A stretch of DNA of 64,000 nt from an uncultured Lachnospiraceae bacterium (GCA_910585765.1 CAJUES010000005.1:1-64000); one strand, 5' to 3'. Counted from the first letter of the stretch, positions 7,334 through 16,038 are shown. A program made the numbers and translations. The notes: generated from the sequence alone by a model not told the origin.

Positions 7334-9895
7334 ATGATGAAAATAGGATTCAAACCAATTCAAACACTGAATCAGCGTACGTTTAAGCAAAATAAAGGCC
7401 GGAACCTGGTGGCGGTCATCGCCATCTTAATGACTGCGATCATGTTCACCACCCTCTTTACCCTGGCACAGAGTATGAGCAAAAACATGGTGGAAATGAC
7501 GTTCCGGCAGACTGGATATGATGGTCAGGCATCCTTTAAGAATATCACCGCAGAGCAGTTTTCGTTGATCGCGAATCACCCTGATGTTGCAGAAGCCGGA
7601 GAAAGCCTTGTTCTTGGTCTGGCACAAAACAAAAAGCTGGGTGGCAGACAGGTTGAGATCCGTTGGAGCAGTGACATCAATGCCAGGCATTCCTTTGCTA
7701 TGCCCACCACCGGAACAATGCCAACGGCAGCAGATGAGGTCGCTCTGGACACACTGGTCCTTGATCGCCTGGGTATTCCCCATCAGCTGGGGGAGACTGT
7801 AACGCTGGAATGGCGCAAGGATCTTGCAAAGGATGAGGTGACTGCCTCCACCTTTACCCTCTGTGGTTTCTGGGAGGGCAACGAATCAGTCTATGCCAGC
7901 ATGGCCTGGGTAAGCCGTGAATTTGCGGATGAGATGATCGGTGACTGTGCTGCTGACGGAAAAACAAGCGTTTTAGGCGTACATACCGCACAAGTGATCC
8001 TGCACAGTGACCGCAATATTGATGCCACCATGGAGGATATTTTGGCAGACACCGGACTGACGGGCTTGAAATATGGCGTGAATCTGGCATATTCACCGGA
8101 GATGAATGCCACTGCAGCGCAGGAAAGCATTCCCATGTATTTGGGTATGGTGCTGGTGTTCCTTGCCGGCTATCTGATCATTTACAATATCTTTCAGATC
8201 AGCGTTACTGCAGACATCCAGTTCTATGGAAAGCTGAAAACACTGGGAACGACCACAAAGCAGATCAGGAAACTCATTTATGGTCAGGCAAACCGGCTGT
8301 GCGTGATCGGTATTCCGATGGGGCTTCTTCTGGGCTGGCTGCTGGGCATGGTGCTGGTTCCTGTGCTGATGGGACGGCTGGAGGGCAATGCCGTGGTTTC
8401 CGCCAGTCCCGTGATCTTTTTTGGGTCTGCCCTTTTTGCATGGTTGACGGTCACGATCTCCTGCCTGCGTCCGGCAAGGCTCGCTGGCAAGGTTTCTCCG
8501 ATCGAAGCGCTGCGGATGAGTGATGCCGCCGTCACAGGCAGGAAGAAGAGCAAACGCACCCGGAATGGCGCTTCCATTACCAGTATGGCATGGGCAAATC
8601 TGGGGCGGAACAAAAAACGGACAGTGACAGTCATCTGCTCTCTGACCCTGGGATTGGTTTTGCTCAGCTGTTTCTACGCTAAGAATGCTGCTTTTGATAT
8701 GGAGAAATACCTGTCTGAGCTGACGATCAGTGATTTCCGGCTGGATGACAGCAGCAGTGCAGACTATATTGGCGGATATGACCCTCATGGTTCCACACTG
8801 AATGCCGAACTGGTGGAGTCCGTGGAAGGATTGGCTGGTTTGGAAGCGATTGGTCATCAATACTCTCATCAATTTGAACTGACACTGGATGACGAGACGG
8901 TGCAGAATATCGATGCCTTTTATACACAGGAAATACTGGACGATTGGGCAGCTTACGATCCGTCCGGTTCTGCTCAGATAAAAAACGCCATGGAAAGCCG
9001 TGAAGCGATCGGCGTACTGTATGGCATGGACGGGATCCCTCTGGATGCAATTGTGCAGGAGCGGTATTTGCTCTCCGGCAGCTATGATGCAGAGAAATTT
9101 GCCAGCGGCGACTATGTGCTGGCTGTCGGTCCTGCCATAGATGCCTCAGACCCGGAGCGATATGCTGCATTGCCGGTTCCTGCAGTCGGAAGCAGTATTG
9201 CGCTTGAAGATCGCACCTACACGGTAATGGCGATTGTATATCCGCTGCAGGCTGTGGAGGAAGGCGCTTATGAAAGCGGTGTACGAAATCAGCACTGCAT
9301 GAGCTTTGTTATTCCTGCTTCGGTATTCCGGCAGCAGTGGCCGGAGAATACACTGCGGAGACTGTTCTTCAATGTGGATGATGAACATATTCCCGCAGCA
9401 CAGGAGATGCTCGATGCGTATGCCAGGACCATGGACACCAGTCTGCCTGTGACATCCCGCAAAACTATGACGGAGCAGTATGAGGCAGAGACACGGGCGT
9501 CGGCAGTCATGGGAAATACCATCAGCATAATCATTGCTCTGGTGGGTGTGCTCAACTTTATCAATTCCATGGTTACGGCCATTGTTTCCCGCAAAAAAGA
9601 GTTTGCCATGATCCAGTCCGTGGGCATGACCAGGCGCCAGCTGCGGAAGATGCTGATTTGTGAGGGTCTGGATTACGCGGCGATCACGCTGATCGTTTCT
9701 TATATTGTAAGCGCTCTGGCCGTTGGGATCGGTGTCCGTGTCATGACAGCCAATGAGTTCAGCACGTTCCATTTTACACTGATGCCGCTGATGATGTGTA
9801 CACCCGTTCTCCTGGCTTTTGCGGTGCTTATCCCGTTTCTGTGTTTTAAGAATATAGAAAAGCAAAGCATTGTTGAGCGATTGCGAACAGAATAA
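7334..9895 (+). CDS. Large ABC transporter permease, FtsX family (second pair)
   Basis: Polytopic permease of 853 residues with the same 1+3+1+3 membrane layout as the permease at 3986. Segment 1 is at about residues 24-44, a three-helix FtsX module at about 270-400, a single helix at about 430-450, and the C-terminal FtsX module at about 730-850. The large soluble regions between them are extracytoplasmic. The motif SRKKEFAMIQSVGMTRRQL is the conserved cytoplasmic FtsX segment. AAGGGAGGG precedes the start; ATG codons at 7334 and 7337 are both possible. No convincing terminator follows; a fresh promoter at 9968 serves the next operon. Confidence 0.9.
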   Translation: MMKIGFKPIQTLNQRTFKQNKGRNLVAVIAILMTAIMFTTLFTLAQSMSKNMVEMTFRQTGYDGQASFKNITAEQFSLIANHPDVAEAGESLVLGLAQNKKLGGRQVEIRWSSDINARHSFAMPTTGTMPTAADEVALDTLVLDRLGIPHQLGETVTLEWRKDLAKDEVTASTFTLCGFWEGNESVYASMAWVSREFADEMIGDCAADGKTSVLGVHTAQVILHSDRNIDATMEDILADTGLTGLKYGVNLAYSPEMNATAAQESIPMYLGMVLVFLAGYLIIYNIFQISVTADIQFYGKLKTLGTTTKQIRKLIYGQANRLCVIGIPMGLLLGWLLGMVLVPVLMGRLEGNAVVSASPVIFFGSALFAWLTVTISCLRPARLAGKVSPIEALRMSDAAVTGRKKSKRTRNGASITSMAWANLGRNKKRTVTVICSLTLGLVLLSCFYAKNAAFDMEKYLSELTISDFRLDDSSSADYIGGYDPHGSTLNAELVESVEGLAGLEAIGHQYSHQFELTLDDETVQNIDAFYTQEILDDWAAYDPSGSAQIKNAMESREAIGVLYGMDGIPLDAIVQERYLLSGSYDAEKFASGDYVLAVGPAIDASDPERYAALPVPAVGSSIALEDRTYTVMAIVYPLQAVEEGAYESGVRNQHCMSFVIPASVFRQQWPENTLRRLFFNVDDEHIPAAQEMLDAYARTMDTSLPVTSRKTMTEQYEAETRASAVMGNTISIIIALVGVLNFINSMVTAIVSRKKEFAMIQSVGMTRRQLRKMLICEGLDYAAITLIVSYIVSALAVGIGVRVMTANEFSTFHFTLMPLMMCTPVLLAFAVLIPFLCFKNIEKQSIVERLRTE

Positions 9896-9967
9896 ACAGG
9901 ATGATCTGCCGGACGGCGGCAAGAGGAAAAATGAAAAATTTAAGATCGTAAAAGCGCTCGAAGGGGA

Positions 9968-9996
9968 TTGACTTTTATACTTTAAAGTGTTAAAAT
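9968..9996 (+). promoter_or_regulatory. Sigma-A promoter of the aldolase operon
   Basis: TTGACT (9968-9973) and TAAAAT (9991-9996) are spaced by 17 bp, close to consensus. Predicted transcription starts near 10003. Confidence 0.75.
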
Positions 9997-10047
9997 TCTG
10001 AATGCTGGCAGACACTGTTAACCGAAACAATGTGGGAGAAGAGGAAT

Positions 10048-11022
10048 ATGAAAGAGATTGTTAGTTTGATGGATTATCGTTCGAGCATCAAGGTGGTTGA
10101 TGCAACTTTGAGAGATGGCGGGCTGGTAAATGACTTTTATTTTACGGATGAGTTTGTCAAGGCGTTATATATAGCAAATATCAGGGCTGGCGTGGATTAT
10201 ATGGAGATGGGGTACAAGGCGTCAAAGGAGATGTTCGACGAGAACAGGTTCGGGAAATGGAAATTCTGCGATGACGATGATATCCGGGAGATCGTCGGGG
10301 ACAATGACACGGGGCTCAAGATCGCAGTCATGGCGGACGTGGGGAGATGTGACTACAGGAAAGATATCGTCAGCAGGTCGGAGAGCCCGATCGACCTGAT
10401 CCGGGTGGCTACGTATCTGAACACGATACCGGCTGCGGCGGACATGATCGAGGATGCCAAGAAAAAGGGCTATGAGGTGAGCTGTAACATCATGGCGATA
10501 TCGAGCGGGTTGGAGAGCGACCTGCGCGTGGCGCTTGACATTCTGGGGAAGACGTCGGCAGATGTATTTTATATCGTTGACAGCTTCGGCTCGCTGTACC
10601 CGGAGCAGATCGCGCGGATCACGGACACCTACATGGAGTTTGCGAGCAAGTACGGCAAAAAGCTCGGCATCCATGCGCACAACAACCAGCAGCTTGCTTT
10701 TGCCAATACGATCGAGGCTGTCGGGGACGGTGTGGACTGGCTCGACGCCACGTACTCCGGCATGGGACGGGGCGCGGGAAACTGTGCGATGGAGCTGCTG
10801 CTCGGCTTTCTGCACAACCCCAAGTACAACAATTACTATGTGATCCAGTTTATCGAGCAGTATATGAACAAGCTCAAGGAGGACGGCGTGGTGTGGGGGT
10901 TTGACCTTCAATATATGATGACAGGGCTTCTGAACCAGCACCCGAGGACGGCGATCCAGTTCACGAAGGATAAGAGAAAAGACTACGCTGAATTTTACAA
11001 GGAAGTCGTAGCACAGGATTGA
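10048..11022 (+). CDS. DRE-TIM metallolyase, DmpG-like aldolase
   Basis: TIM-barrel enzyme of 324 residues in the HMG-CoA lyase / isopropylmalate synthase superfamily. The N-terminal catalytic motif DATLRDGG (Arg-Asp) and the metal-binding HAHNN motif are present, and the C-terminal part with DATYSGMGRGAGN resembles 4-hydroxy-2-oxovalerate aldolases (DmpG/MhpE). Such enzymes cleave or form 4-hydroxy-2-oxo acids using a divalent metal. The start is set at 10048 because GGGAGAAGAGGA directly precedes it; the upstream ATG at 10030 has no such site. No acylating aldehyde dehydrogenase partner (DmpF) is present. It is first in a three-gene operon with a reductase and a flavoprotein. The exact substrate is unknown. 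Confidence 0.8.
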   Translation: MKEIVSLMDYRSSIKVVDATLRDGGLVNDFYFTDEFVKALYIANIRAGVDYMEMGYKASKEMFDENRFGKWKFCDDDDIREIVGDNDTGLKIAVMADVGRCDYRKDIVSRSESPIDLIRVATYLNTIPAAADMIEDAKKKGYEVSCNIMAISSGLESDLRVALDILGKTSADVFYIVDSFGSLYPEQIARITDTYMEFASKYGKKLGIHAHNNQQLAFANTIEAVGDGVDWLDATYSGMGRGAGNCAMELLLGFLHNPKYNNYYVIQFIEQYMNKLKEDGVVWGFDLQYMMTGLLNQHPRTAIQFTKDKRKDYAEFYKEVVAQD

Positions 11023-11102
11023 TGCATATTTGGGATAAGCCGCGGTTATCTGCGGCTGTTTCCTTTGCTGCATGGAAACACGGGAAAGGGGAGACGATAG
11101 GA

Positions 11103-11834
11103 ATGGCTGCAGCGGACAGAAAAAAGGCGCTCGTCACAGGGGCGTCGCGGGGGATCGGCAGGGCGGTCGCGTCGGCGCTCGCCGCATCCGGATATGATCT
11201 GTATATGACCTGCCGCAGGAACACGGGAGCGCTGGAGGGGCTGGCGGAGGAACTCCGGGTGCAGTACGGGACAAAATGCAGTTGTTATACCTTCCCGATC
11301 CATGATGAGGGGAAGGTGGCGGAGATGTTCCGGGATATCCCTTATCTGGACGTGCTCGTCAACAATGCGGGCATATCGTATATCGGGCTGTTGACGGACA
11401 TGACATACCGGGAGTGGCAGGAGGTGATCGACACCAATCTGAGCGCGTGTTTCCTGACATGCAGGTGCGCGGTGCCGCAGATGGTGCGCCGCCGCCGGGG
11501 GAAGATCATCAATATATCCTCCGTGTGGGGAAACACAGGCGCGTCGATGGAGGTGGCGTACTCGGCGTCAAAGGGCGGGGTCAATGCTTTCACGCGCGCG
11601 CTTGCCAAGGAGCTGGCGCCCAGCAACATTCAGGTCAATGCGGTCGCCTGCGGCGTGATCGACACGGACATGAACAGGTGCTTTGGCGAGGATGAGATGA
11701 ATATGCTGATACAGGAGATACCGGCTGACCGGATCGGACGACCCGAGGAGGCGGCGGAGATCGTGAAATTTTTGTGCACTGGCAATGAATATCTGACAGG
11801 GCAGATCATAACATTGGATGGAGGTTGGACATGA
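11103..11834 (+). CDS. Short-chain dehydrogenase/reductase, FabG-like
   Basis: Classical SDR of 243 residues that reduces or oxidises a carbonyl/hydroxyl with NAD(P)H. The Rossmann motif TGASRGIG is at about residues 13-20, followed by NNAG, catalytic Ser in NISSVWG and the YSASK motif. The C-terminal TGQIITLDGGWT is typical of the FabG group. The start at 11103 follows AAAGGGGAGA and gives a normal SDR length; longer in-frame versions lack a ribosome binding site. The stop overlaps the next start (ATGA), showing translational coupling with the flavoprotein. Together with the DmpG-like aldolase it could reduce an aldol product, but this is inference. A generic fatty-acid FabG role is possible yet unlikely in this context. 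Confidence 0.85.
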   Translation: MAAADRKKALVTGASRGIGRAVASALAASGYDLYMTCRRNTGALEGLAEELRVQYGTKCSCYTFPIHDEGKVAEMFRDIPYLDVLVNNAGISYIGLLTDMTYREWQEVIDTNLSACFLTCRCAVPQMVRRRRGKIINISSVWGNTGASMEVAYSASKGGVNAFTRALAKELAPSNIQVNAVACGVIDTDMNRCFGEDEMNMLIQEIPADRIGRPEEAAEIVKFLCTGNEYLTGQIITLDGGWT

Positions 11835-12772
11835 TGGAAAATGAAGTGTATGATTTATTGATAATCGGTTCGGGACCGGCAGGGCTGGGCGCTGCGGTCT
11901 ATGCGGTGAGGGCAGGGCTGAAAGCTGCGGTTGTCGACAGGAGCCCCGTCAGCGGCGGGCAGGTGCTGAGCACGTATGAGGTGGACAATTATCTGGGACT
12001 TCCGGGGATGAGCGGAGGGGATCTGTCCGAGCGGTTCAGGGAGCACGCGGACCGGCTGGGGGCAGCGTTCATCACTGCGGACGTGCGGGGGATCGAGCAG
12101 AGCGGCGGGCAGCAGGCAGTGTACACCGTCCACACGGATCAGTCGGATCTGCGGACACGGACGGTCATTCTTGCCACCGGCGCCTCCCACTCCCCGCTCG
12201 GTGTGCCGGGCGAGAAAGAGCTTTCAGGCATGGGGGTATCGTACTGTGCGACCTGTGACGGTGCTTTCTATAGAAGAAGGACTGTCGCGGTGGTCGGCGG
12301 CGGCGATGTGGCGGTGGAGGATGCGATCTTTCTGGCGGGCATCTGCAAAAAGGTCTGGCTCATACACCGGAGGGATCAGCTGCGGGCTGCGGACAGCCTG
12401 CAGAAGAAGCTGTTCGCACTCGGGAATGTCGAGGTGCGCTGGGACAGCGAAGTGAAGGAGATTCTGGGCAGTGAGACGGTGGAGGGCGTCCGTGTCCGCA
12501 ACAACAAGAGCGGGGAGGAGAGCCAGCTTGATGTCGAGGGCGTGTTCATAGCGGTCGGCATCGTGCCCGACACGGACATTTTCAGGGATCTTGTGGAAAT
12601 GGATGAGAAGGGATACGTCATGGCGGACGAGACCTGTGCGACGTCTGGGCGCGGTATATTTGCCGCAGGGGATATCAGAAAGAAGGCGCTGCGCCAGATC
12701 ATCACGGCGGTGGCGGACGGTGCAAATGCCGTCCACTCGGCGCAGGCGTATCTGAGCTCGCAGAAAATGTAA
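11831..12772 (+). CDS. Thioredoxin reductase-like FAD/NAD(P) oxidoreductase
   Basis: Class II pyridine-nucleotide disulfide oxidoreductase of 313 residues. FAD motif GSGPAG at about 13-18, redox-active CATC at about 139-142, NADPH motif GGGDVAVED at about 156-164, and the C-terminal FAD motif GRGIFAAGD. The length and CxxC position fit thioredoxin reductases (TrxB). The ATG at 11831 is chosen because it overlaps the SDR stop and lies 6 nt after GGAGG; a TTG six bases earlier is less likely. No thioredoxin gene is adjacent. The operon position suggests it may be dedicated to the aldolase/SDR pathway or may reduce a specific thiol carrier; general TrxB is the alternative. Confidence 0.85.
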   Translation: MMENEVYDLLIIGSGPAGLGAAVYAVRAGLKAAVVDRSPVSGGQVLSTYEVDNYLGLPGMSGGDLSERFREHADRLGAAFITADVRGIEQSGGQQAVYTVHTDQSDLRTRTVILATGASHSPLGVPGEKELSGMGVSYCATCDGAFYRRRTVAVVGGGDVAVEDAIFLAGICKKVWLIHRRDQLRAADSLQKKLFALGNVEVRWDSEVKEILGSETVEGVRVRNNKSGEESQLDVEGVFIAVGIVPDTDIFRDLVEMDEKGYVMADETCATSGRGIFAAGDIRKKALRQIITAVADGANAVHSAQAYLSSQKM

Positions 12773-12804
12773 AAGTTACAGAAATATTTAAAAAATATAT
12801 AAAT

Positions 12805-12840
12805 GGTCGAATAGGATAAAAAAACGGTCGAATAGGATAA
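12805..12840. repeat. Two 15-bp direct repeats with 21-bp period
   Basis: GGTCGAATAGGATAA occurs perfectly at 12805-12819 and again at 12826-12840. The 21-bp spacing places both copies on the same DNA face. They lie about 105 bp upstream of the -35 box of the endopeptidase promoter and could be activator half-sites. LytTR-type regulators are known to use direct repeats of this period. Confidence 0.7.
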
Positions 12841-12943
12841 GAATGCGAGAAAATATGGAATAAGATGGCGAAAGTACACAAAATTCCTGGATGAAAAACA
12901 GCAATTTTGGCAAGGGGAATGCATCAGGGTGCAAAAAGATATC

Positions 12944-12970
12944 TTGACATTTGCGGGGAAATGTGATAAT
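12944..12970 (+). promoter_or_regulatory. Probable promoter of the NlpC/P60 gene
   Basis: A perfect TTGACA (12944-12949) is followed by GATAAT (12965-12970) with 15-bp spacing, or an overlapping AT-rich -10 shifted by one or two bases. Spacing is slightly short, so the precise -10 is uncertain. Confidence 0.6.
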
Positions 12971-12986
12971 TTATTTCATGGGTGTA

Positions 12987-13014
12987 ATAATTTCGTAATA
13001 ATTATCGAAATTAT
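12987..13014. promoter_or_regulatory. Inverted repeat just downstream of the promoter
   Basis: ATAATTTCG (12987-12995) and CGAAATTAT (13006-13014) form perfect 9-bp arms around a 10-bp AT-rich centre that is itself nearly palindromic. Its position about 10-40 bp after the predicted transcription start fits a repressor site or a leader hairpin. Confidence 0.55.
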
Positions 13015-13062
13015 GAAACAGTTACGGGAACATCACATACACCACGCAATGGAGGATTGAAC

Positions 13063-14883
13063 ATGAACAAGTATGGCGTGAAGGCAGCAGCGTGTGCGCT
13101 TGTCGGAACACTTTCGCTATCCGGCTACCAGATGACACTTGAAGCAAAGATCCACAATTCGTCAGACGTACCAGCAGCAGGGGTTGCGGTTGTACTGGAT
13201 GAAGGCAGCACGATACAGGATCTTCAGGTGGAGGTTGTTCAGAACATAGCTTATCTTGAGAGCGTATCAGGCTTACAGCCTAATATTATAAAAGCAGCAG
13301 AGAAGGTCACACTGGCAGATACACCGAGCAGTGTTGCCTGGGCAAACACAAGGACGGCGACTGCAAAGATATCGACGGAGTTCACGGAGACATTCAGCGA
13401 GTCGATCGTTGAAGCCGAGTCGGAGCTTCCGGCAGCGGACGGCGAGGTACAGCAGGAGGAGGAAGCGGAGCTCTCGACAGAGCTGCGGACAGAGTGGAAT
13501 ATCCTGGATGAGGAAACCGCAGGCGGGGAGAGTTCCGGTGAGAACACTTCCACGCAGGAAACTGCGGAGGAGGAATCCATGACGGAGGAGCCTGCCGAGC
13601 GCGAGACATCGACCGAGGAGACAAGCTCGACAGAGACGATCGAGACGGAGACGGCGGATGCTGAGACGACAGAAACTGCGACAGATACAGATACAGAAAT
13701 AACAACCGAGACAACGACAGAAATAACAACTGAGACAACAACCGAGGAGACAACAGATACAGAGGTGTCGACCGAGGAGACGACGGAGGCAGCGGACAGC
13801 ACCGGGGAGAACGACGATTTTCAGGCGAGTGCAGGCTTTTCTGCGACAGACACGTATGATGACGTGGAGGTCGCAGCGAAGGCACCGGTTCCGGAGGAGC
13901 CAAAGGAGGAGTCGCAGGACTTCTCAGGTCTTGTCATCGCCCAGGTGGACAACTACGTGAACGTCAGGAGCACGCCGGACGAGAGCGGCGAGATCGTCGG
14001 AAAGCTCTATGACAAATCTGTCGGTGAGCTTGTGGAGGAGAAGGACGGCTGGTATAAGATCGTATCGGGAAATTGTACCGGGTATGTCAAGGGCGATTTC
14101 TGTGCGGCAGGAGAGCAGGCGGAGGAGCTTGCAAAGGAGGTCGGAACGACCTATGCTGTCGTCAACACCACGACGCTCAAGGTAAGGCAGGATGCGAGCA
14201 CGGATTCGGCAGTTCTCGGACTGGTGCCGATCGATGAGGAGCTGGTGGTCCTCGAGGAGCTTGACGGATGGGTCAAGATCGCCGTTGAGGAGGGCGACGG
14301 GTATGTTTCCAAAGAGTATGTAAAGCTGAGGACCGATTTTGTACATGCCGAGTCAAAGCAGGAGGAAGAGATCCGTCTTGCAAAGGAAGCGCGGGCGCGC
14401 GAGGAGGCAAGGGCAGCTGCGGCTGCGACAGAGGCGGCAAGAGTGCAGAGACAGGCGGAGGCACAGGCACAGAGATCTGCGGCAAACCAGGCGACGATCG
14501 AGTCTGCGAGAAGCACCGCGGCGGCATCACAGGGGAGCGAGATGGGCAAGTCGGTCATCGACTACGCGACACAGTTTGTCGGCAATCCGTATGTGTGGGG
14601 CGGTTCAAGTCTCACAAACGGAACAGACTGCTCCGGTTTTGTCATGAGTGTGTACGATAATTTTGGTGTGAGCCTGCCGCATTCCTCATCGGCGCTGAGA
14701 AGCCAGGGCTATGATGTCGGAGGGCTCAGCAATGCACAGCCGGGAGATATCGTGTGCTACTCCGGTCATGTAGGTCTTTATGTCGGCAACGGACAGATCG
14801 TTCACGCCAGCACATCAAAGACGGGGATCATCGTATCGAGCGCGACATATCGCAACATCCTGTCAGTGAGAAGGATTTTCTAA
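13063..14883 (+). CDS. Secreted SH3-domain NlpC/P60 peptidoglycan endopeptidase
   Basis: Cell-wall hydrolase of 606 residues. A signal peptide spans about residues 1-27 (basic start, hydrophobic core, LEA). A long low-complexity Thr/Glu-rich linker covers about 110-250. Two bacterial SH3 domains follow (about 288-350 and 362-430), each with the VNVR or LKVR hallmark, then an Ala/Arg/Glu-rich predicted coiled coil (about 435-495) and a C-terminal NlpC/P60 domain (about 500-606). The catalytic Cys is in GTDCSGF, the His in GHVGLYV and a third polar residue in IVHAS. Family members cut D-Glu to diamino-acid bonds in stem peptides. The ATG at 13063 follows GGAGG by 7 nt. Monocistronic, with its own terminator. 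Confidence 0.93.
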   Translation: MNKYGVKAAACALVGTLSLSGYQMTLEAKIHNSSDVPAAGVAVVLDEGSTIQDLQVEVVQNIAYLESVSGLQPNIIKAAEKVTLADTPSSVAWANTRTATAKISTEFTETFSESIVEAESELPAADGEVQQEEEAELSTELRTEWNILDEETAGGESSGENTSTQETAEEESMTEEPAERETSTEETSSTETIETETADAETTETATDTDTEITTETTTEITTETTTEETTDTEVSTEETTEAADSTGENDDFQASAGFSATDTYDDVEVAAKAPVPEEPKEESQDFSGLVIAQVDNYVNVRSTPDESGEIVGKLYDKSVGELVEEKDGWYKIVSGNCTGYVKGDFCAAGEQAEELAKEVGTTYAVVNTTTLKVRQDASTDSAVLGLVPIDEELVVLEELDGWVKIAVEEGDGYVSKEYVKLRTDFVHAESKQEEEIRLAKEARAREEARAAAAATEAARVQRQAEAQAQRSAANQATIESARSTAAASQGSEMGKSVIDYATQFVGNPYVWGGSSLTNGTDCSGFVMSVYDNFGVSLPHSSSALRSQGYDVGGLSNAQPGDIVCYSGHVGLYVGNGQIVHASTSKTGIIVSSATYRNILSVRRIF

Positions 14884-14894
14884 GAGATTGTTTT

Positions 14895-14925
14895 AAGTGG
14901 GTGACATCGGGCACCCACTTTTTTT
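14895..14925 (+). terminator. Rho-independent terminator after the NlpC/P60 gene
   Basis: AAGTGGGTG and CACCCACTT pair perfectly (9 bp, 8-nt loop) and run into a T tract. Confidence 0.92.
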
Positions 14926-15030
14926 GACGCAGCCCCGTGCCCCTTTGCGCATCACGGCTGGAAAAATATGCACAAAAAAGTGCGGGTATTATCTTGCAGA
15001 GCAACAGTCATTCTTTTATATGTTCACAAG

Positions 15031-15101
15031 TTATCCACATGAAAAAATGATAAAAGTGGCTATAAAACGACTTATGCACCGAGTTGTCCACATTATCCAC
15101 A
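15031..15101 (+). other. Cluster of DnaA-box-like sites
   Basis: Within 71 bp on one strand are TTATCCACA (15031-15039), TTATGCACC (15072-15080), TTGTCCACA (15084-15092) and TTATCCACA (15093-15101). The first and last match the DnaA box consensus perfectly. A reverse-strand near-match TTTTCCACA lies at 15119-15127. No gene occupies 14926-15394. An AT-rich tract with TAG/TAA triplets follows at about 15245-15300. The region could be a DnaA titration or regulatory site; dnaA and dnaN are not nearby. Confidence 0.65.
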
Positions 15102-15223
15102 GACAGGAACGGGCTTTCTTGTGGAAAACATAAGGAGAATAAGCGAAAGCATGTTTTGTTAAAATGCACGAAAATAGTGATTTCCGAAAAAACTTGTCAC
15201 AAATGCATTGACACTGGCAGAAT

Positions 15224-15241
15224 GGGACAGGGACAGGGACA
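15224..15241. repeat. Three tandem GGGACA hexamers
   Basis: GGGACA is repeated three times without interruption between the DnaA-box cluster and the hpf promoter. It may be a slippage product or part of a protein-binding array. Confidence 0.6.
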
Positions 15242-15302
15242 GAAAATTGTCTAAAAATAGAGGGTGTTTTTCAAAAAATATTAGAAATAATAACAAAAGA
15301 TG

Positions 15303-15331
15303 TTGGAAAAAATCCGGGAATATGATATAAT
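15303..15331 (+). promoter_or_regulatory. Promoter of hpf
   Basis: TTGGAA (15303-15308) and a perfect TATAAT (15326-15331) with 17-bp spacing. An inverted repeat CGATCAA/TTGATCG (15342-15348 and 15358-15364) lies at the predicted transcript 5' end and may be an operator or a leader hairpin. Confidence 0.75.
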
Positions 15332-15394
15332 CATACTACAGCGATCAAGGGACATGTTTGATCGTGAGATTATGTGCGAAGGGATGTGGACAGA

Positions 15395-15928
15395 ATGAAG
15401 TTTATTATCAGCGGTAAAAACATTGATGTAACGCCTGGATTAAAGGCGGCAGTCGAGGACAAGATTGGCAAGCTGGAGAAATATTTCACGCCAGAAACGG
15501 AGGTACACGCGACATTAAGTGTTGAGAAGGAGCGGCAGAAGATAGAAGTCACCATTCCTGTGAAGGGAAACATTATCCGATCCGAGCAGGTGAGCAATGA
15601 TATGTATGTATCGATCGACCTTGCTGCGGAGGTGATCGAGCGTCAGCTCAAGAAATACAGAAACAAATTCAGGGCAGACCAGCAGGCAGGTGCGGCGAGC
15701 CTTAGAACGGACTTCATAGAGAACAATTACGAGGAGGACGATGAGGAAGTGCGGATCGTCCGCACCAAGAAGTTTGACATCAAGCCTATGTATGCGGAGG
15801 ACGCATGTGTCCAGATGGAGCTTCTCGGGCATGACTTCTATGTATTCTGCAATGCGGAGACGGACGAGGTGAATGTCGTCTATAAACGCAAGGGAAATAC
15901 GTACGGGCTCATAGAACCAGAAAATTAA
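15395..15928 (+). CDS. hpf: Long-form ribosome hibernation promoting factor HPF
   Basis: Ribosome-associated stress protein of 177 residues. The N-terminal S30AE/RaiA domain (about 1-100, beginning MKFIISGKNIDVTPGL) binds the small subunit in the mRNA/tRNA channel. The C-terminal domain (about 120-177) with IVRTKKFDIKPM and DEVNVVYKRKG is the dimerisation module of long HPF, which joins ribosomes into inactive 100S particles in Firmicutes. The ATG at 15395 is preceded by GAAGGGA; an upstream in-frame GTG (15374) would add residues not seen in the family. It is monocistronic. The usual Firmicutes neighbour secA is not here, and the DnaA-box cluster lies in its upstream region. Confidence 0.95.
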   Translation: MKFIISGKNIDVTPGLKAAVEDKIGKLEKYFTPETEVHATLSVEKERQKIEVTIPVKGNIIRSEQVSNDMYVSIDLAAEVIERQLKKYRNKFRADQQAGAASLRTDFIENNYEEDDEEVRIVRTKKFDIKPMYAEDACVQMELLGHDFYVFCNAETDEVNVVYKRKGNTYGLIEPEN

Positions 15929-15949
15929 TCAGCACTTAAGCGGCATATC

Positions 15950-15980
15950 CAGACAGGCACCGTTCACCGGTGCCTGTCTG
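15950..15980 (+). terminator. Strong hairpin after hpf, no T tract
   Basis: Two 13-bp arms (15950-15962 and 15968-15980) pair perfectly around a 5-nt loop. The lack of a following T-run makes intrinsic termination uncertain; it could protect the hpf 3' end. Confidence 0.5.
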
Positions 15981-16038
15981 AATGTCTGCCCGGCGTATTT
16001 TTGGCACACAGACAGCGGAAAATATAAGAAATTGTTTA

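Noticed and set aside
10030..10047. ATG at 10030 as start of the aldolase
   Set aside because: No ribosome site precedes it; GGGAGAAGAGGA lies directly before the ATG at 10048.
14897..15133. Small + strand frame of 78 codons after the NlpC/P60 gene
   Set aside because: It begins inside the terminator hairpin and covers the DnaA-box cluster; no ribosome site.
15031..15330. Main chromosomal replication origin
   Set aside because: Boxes and an AT-rich tract are present, but dnaA, dnaN, rpmH or gyrase genes are not nearby, so only a secondary DnaA site is proposed.
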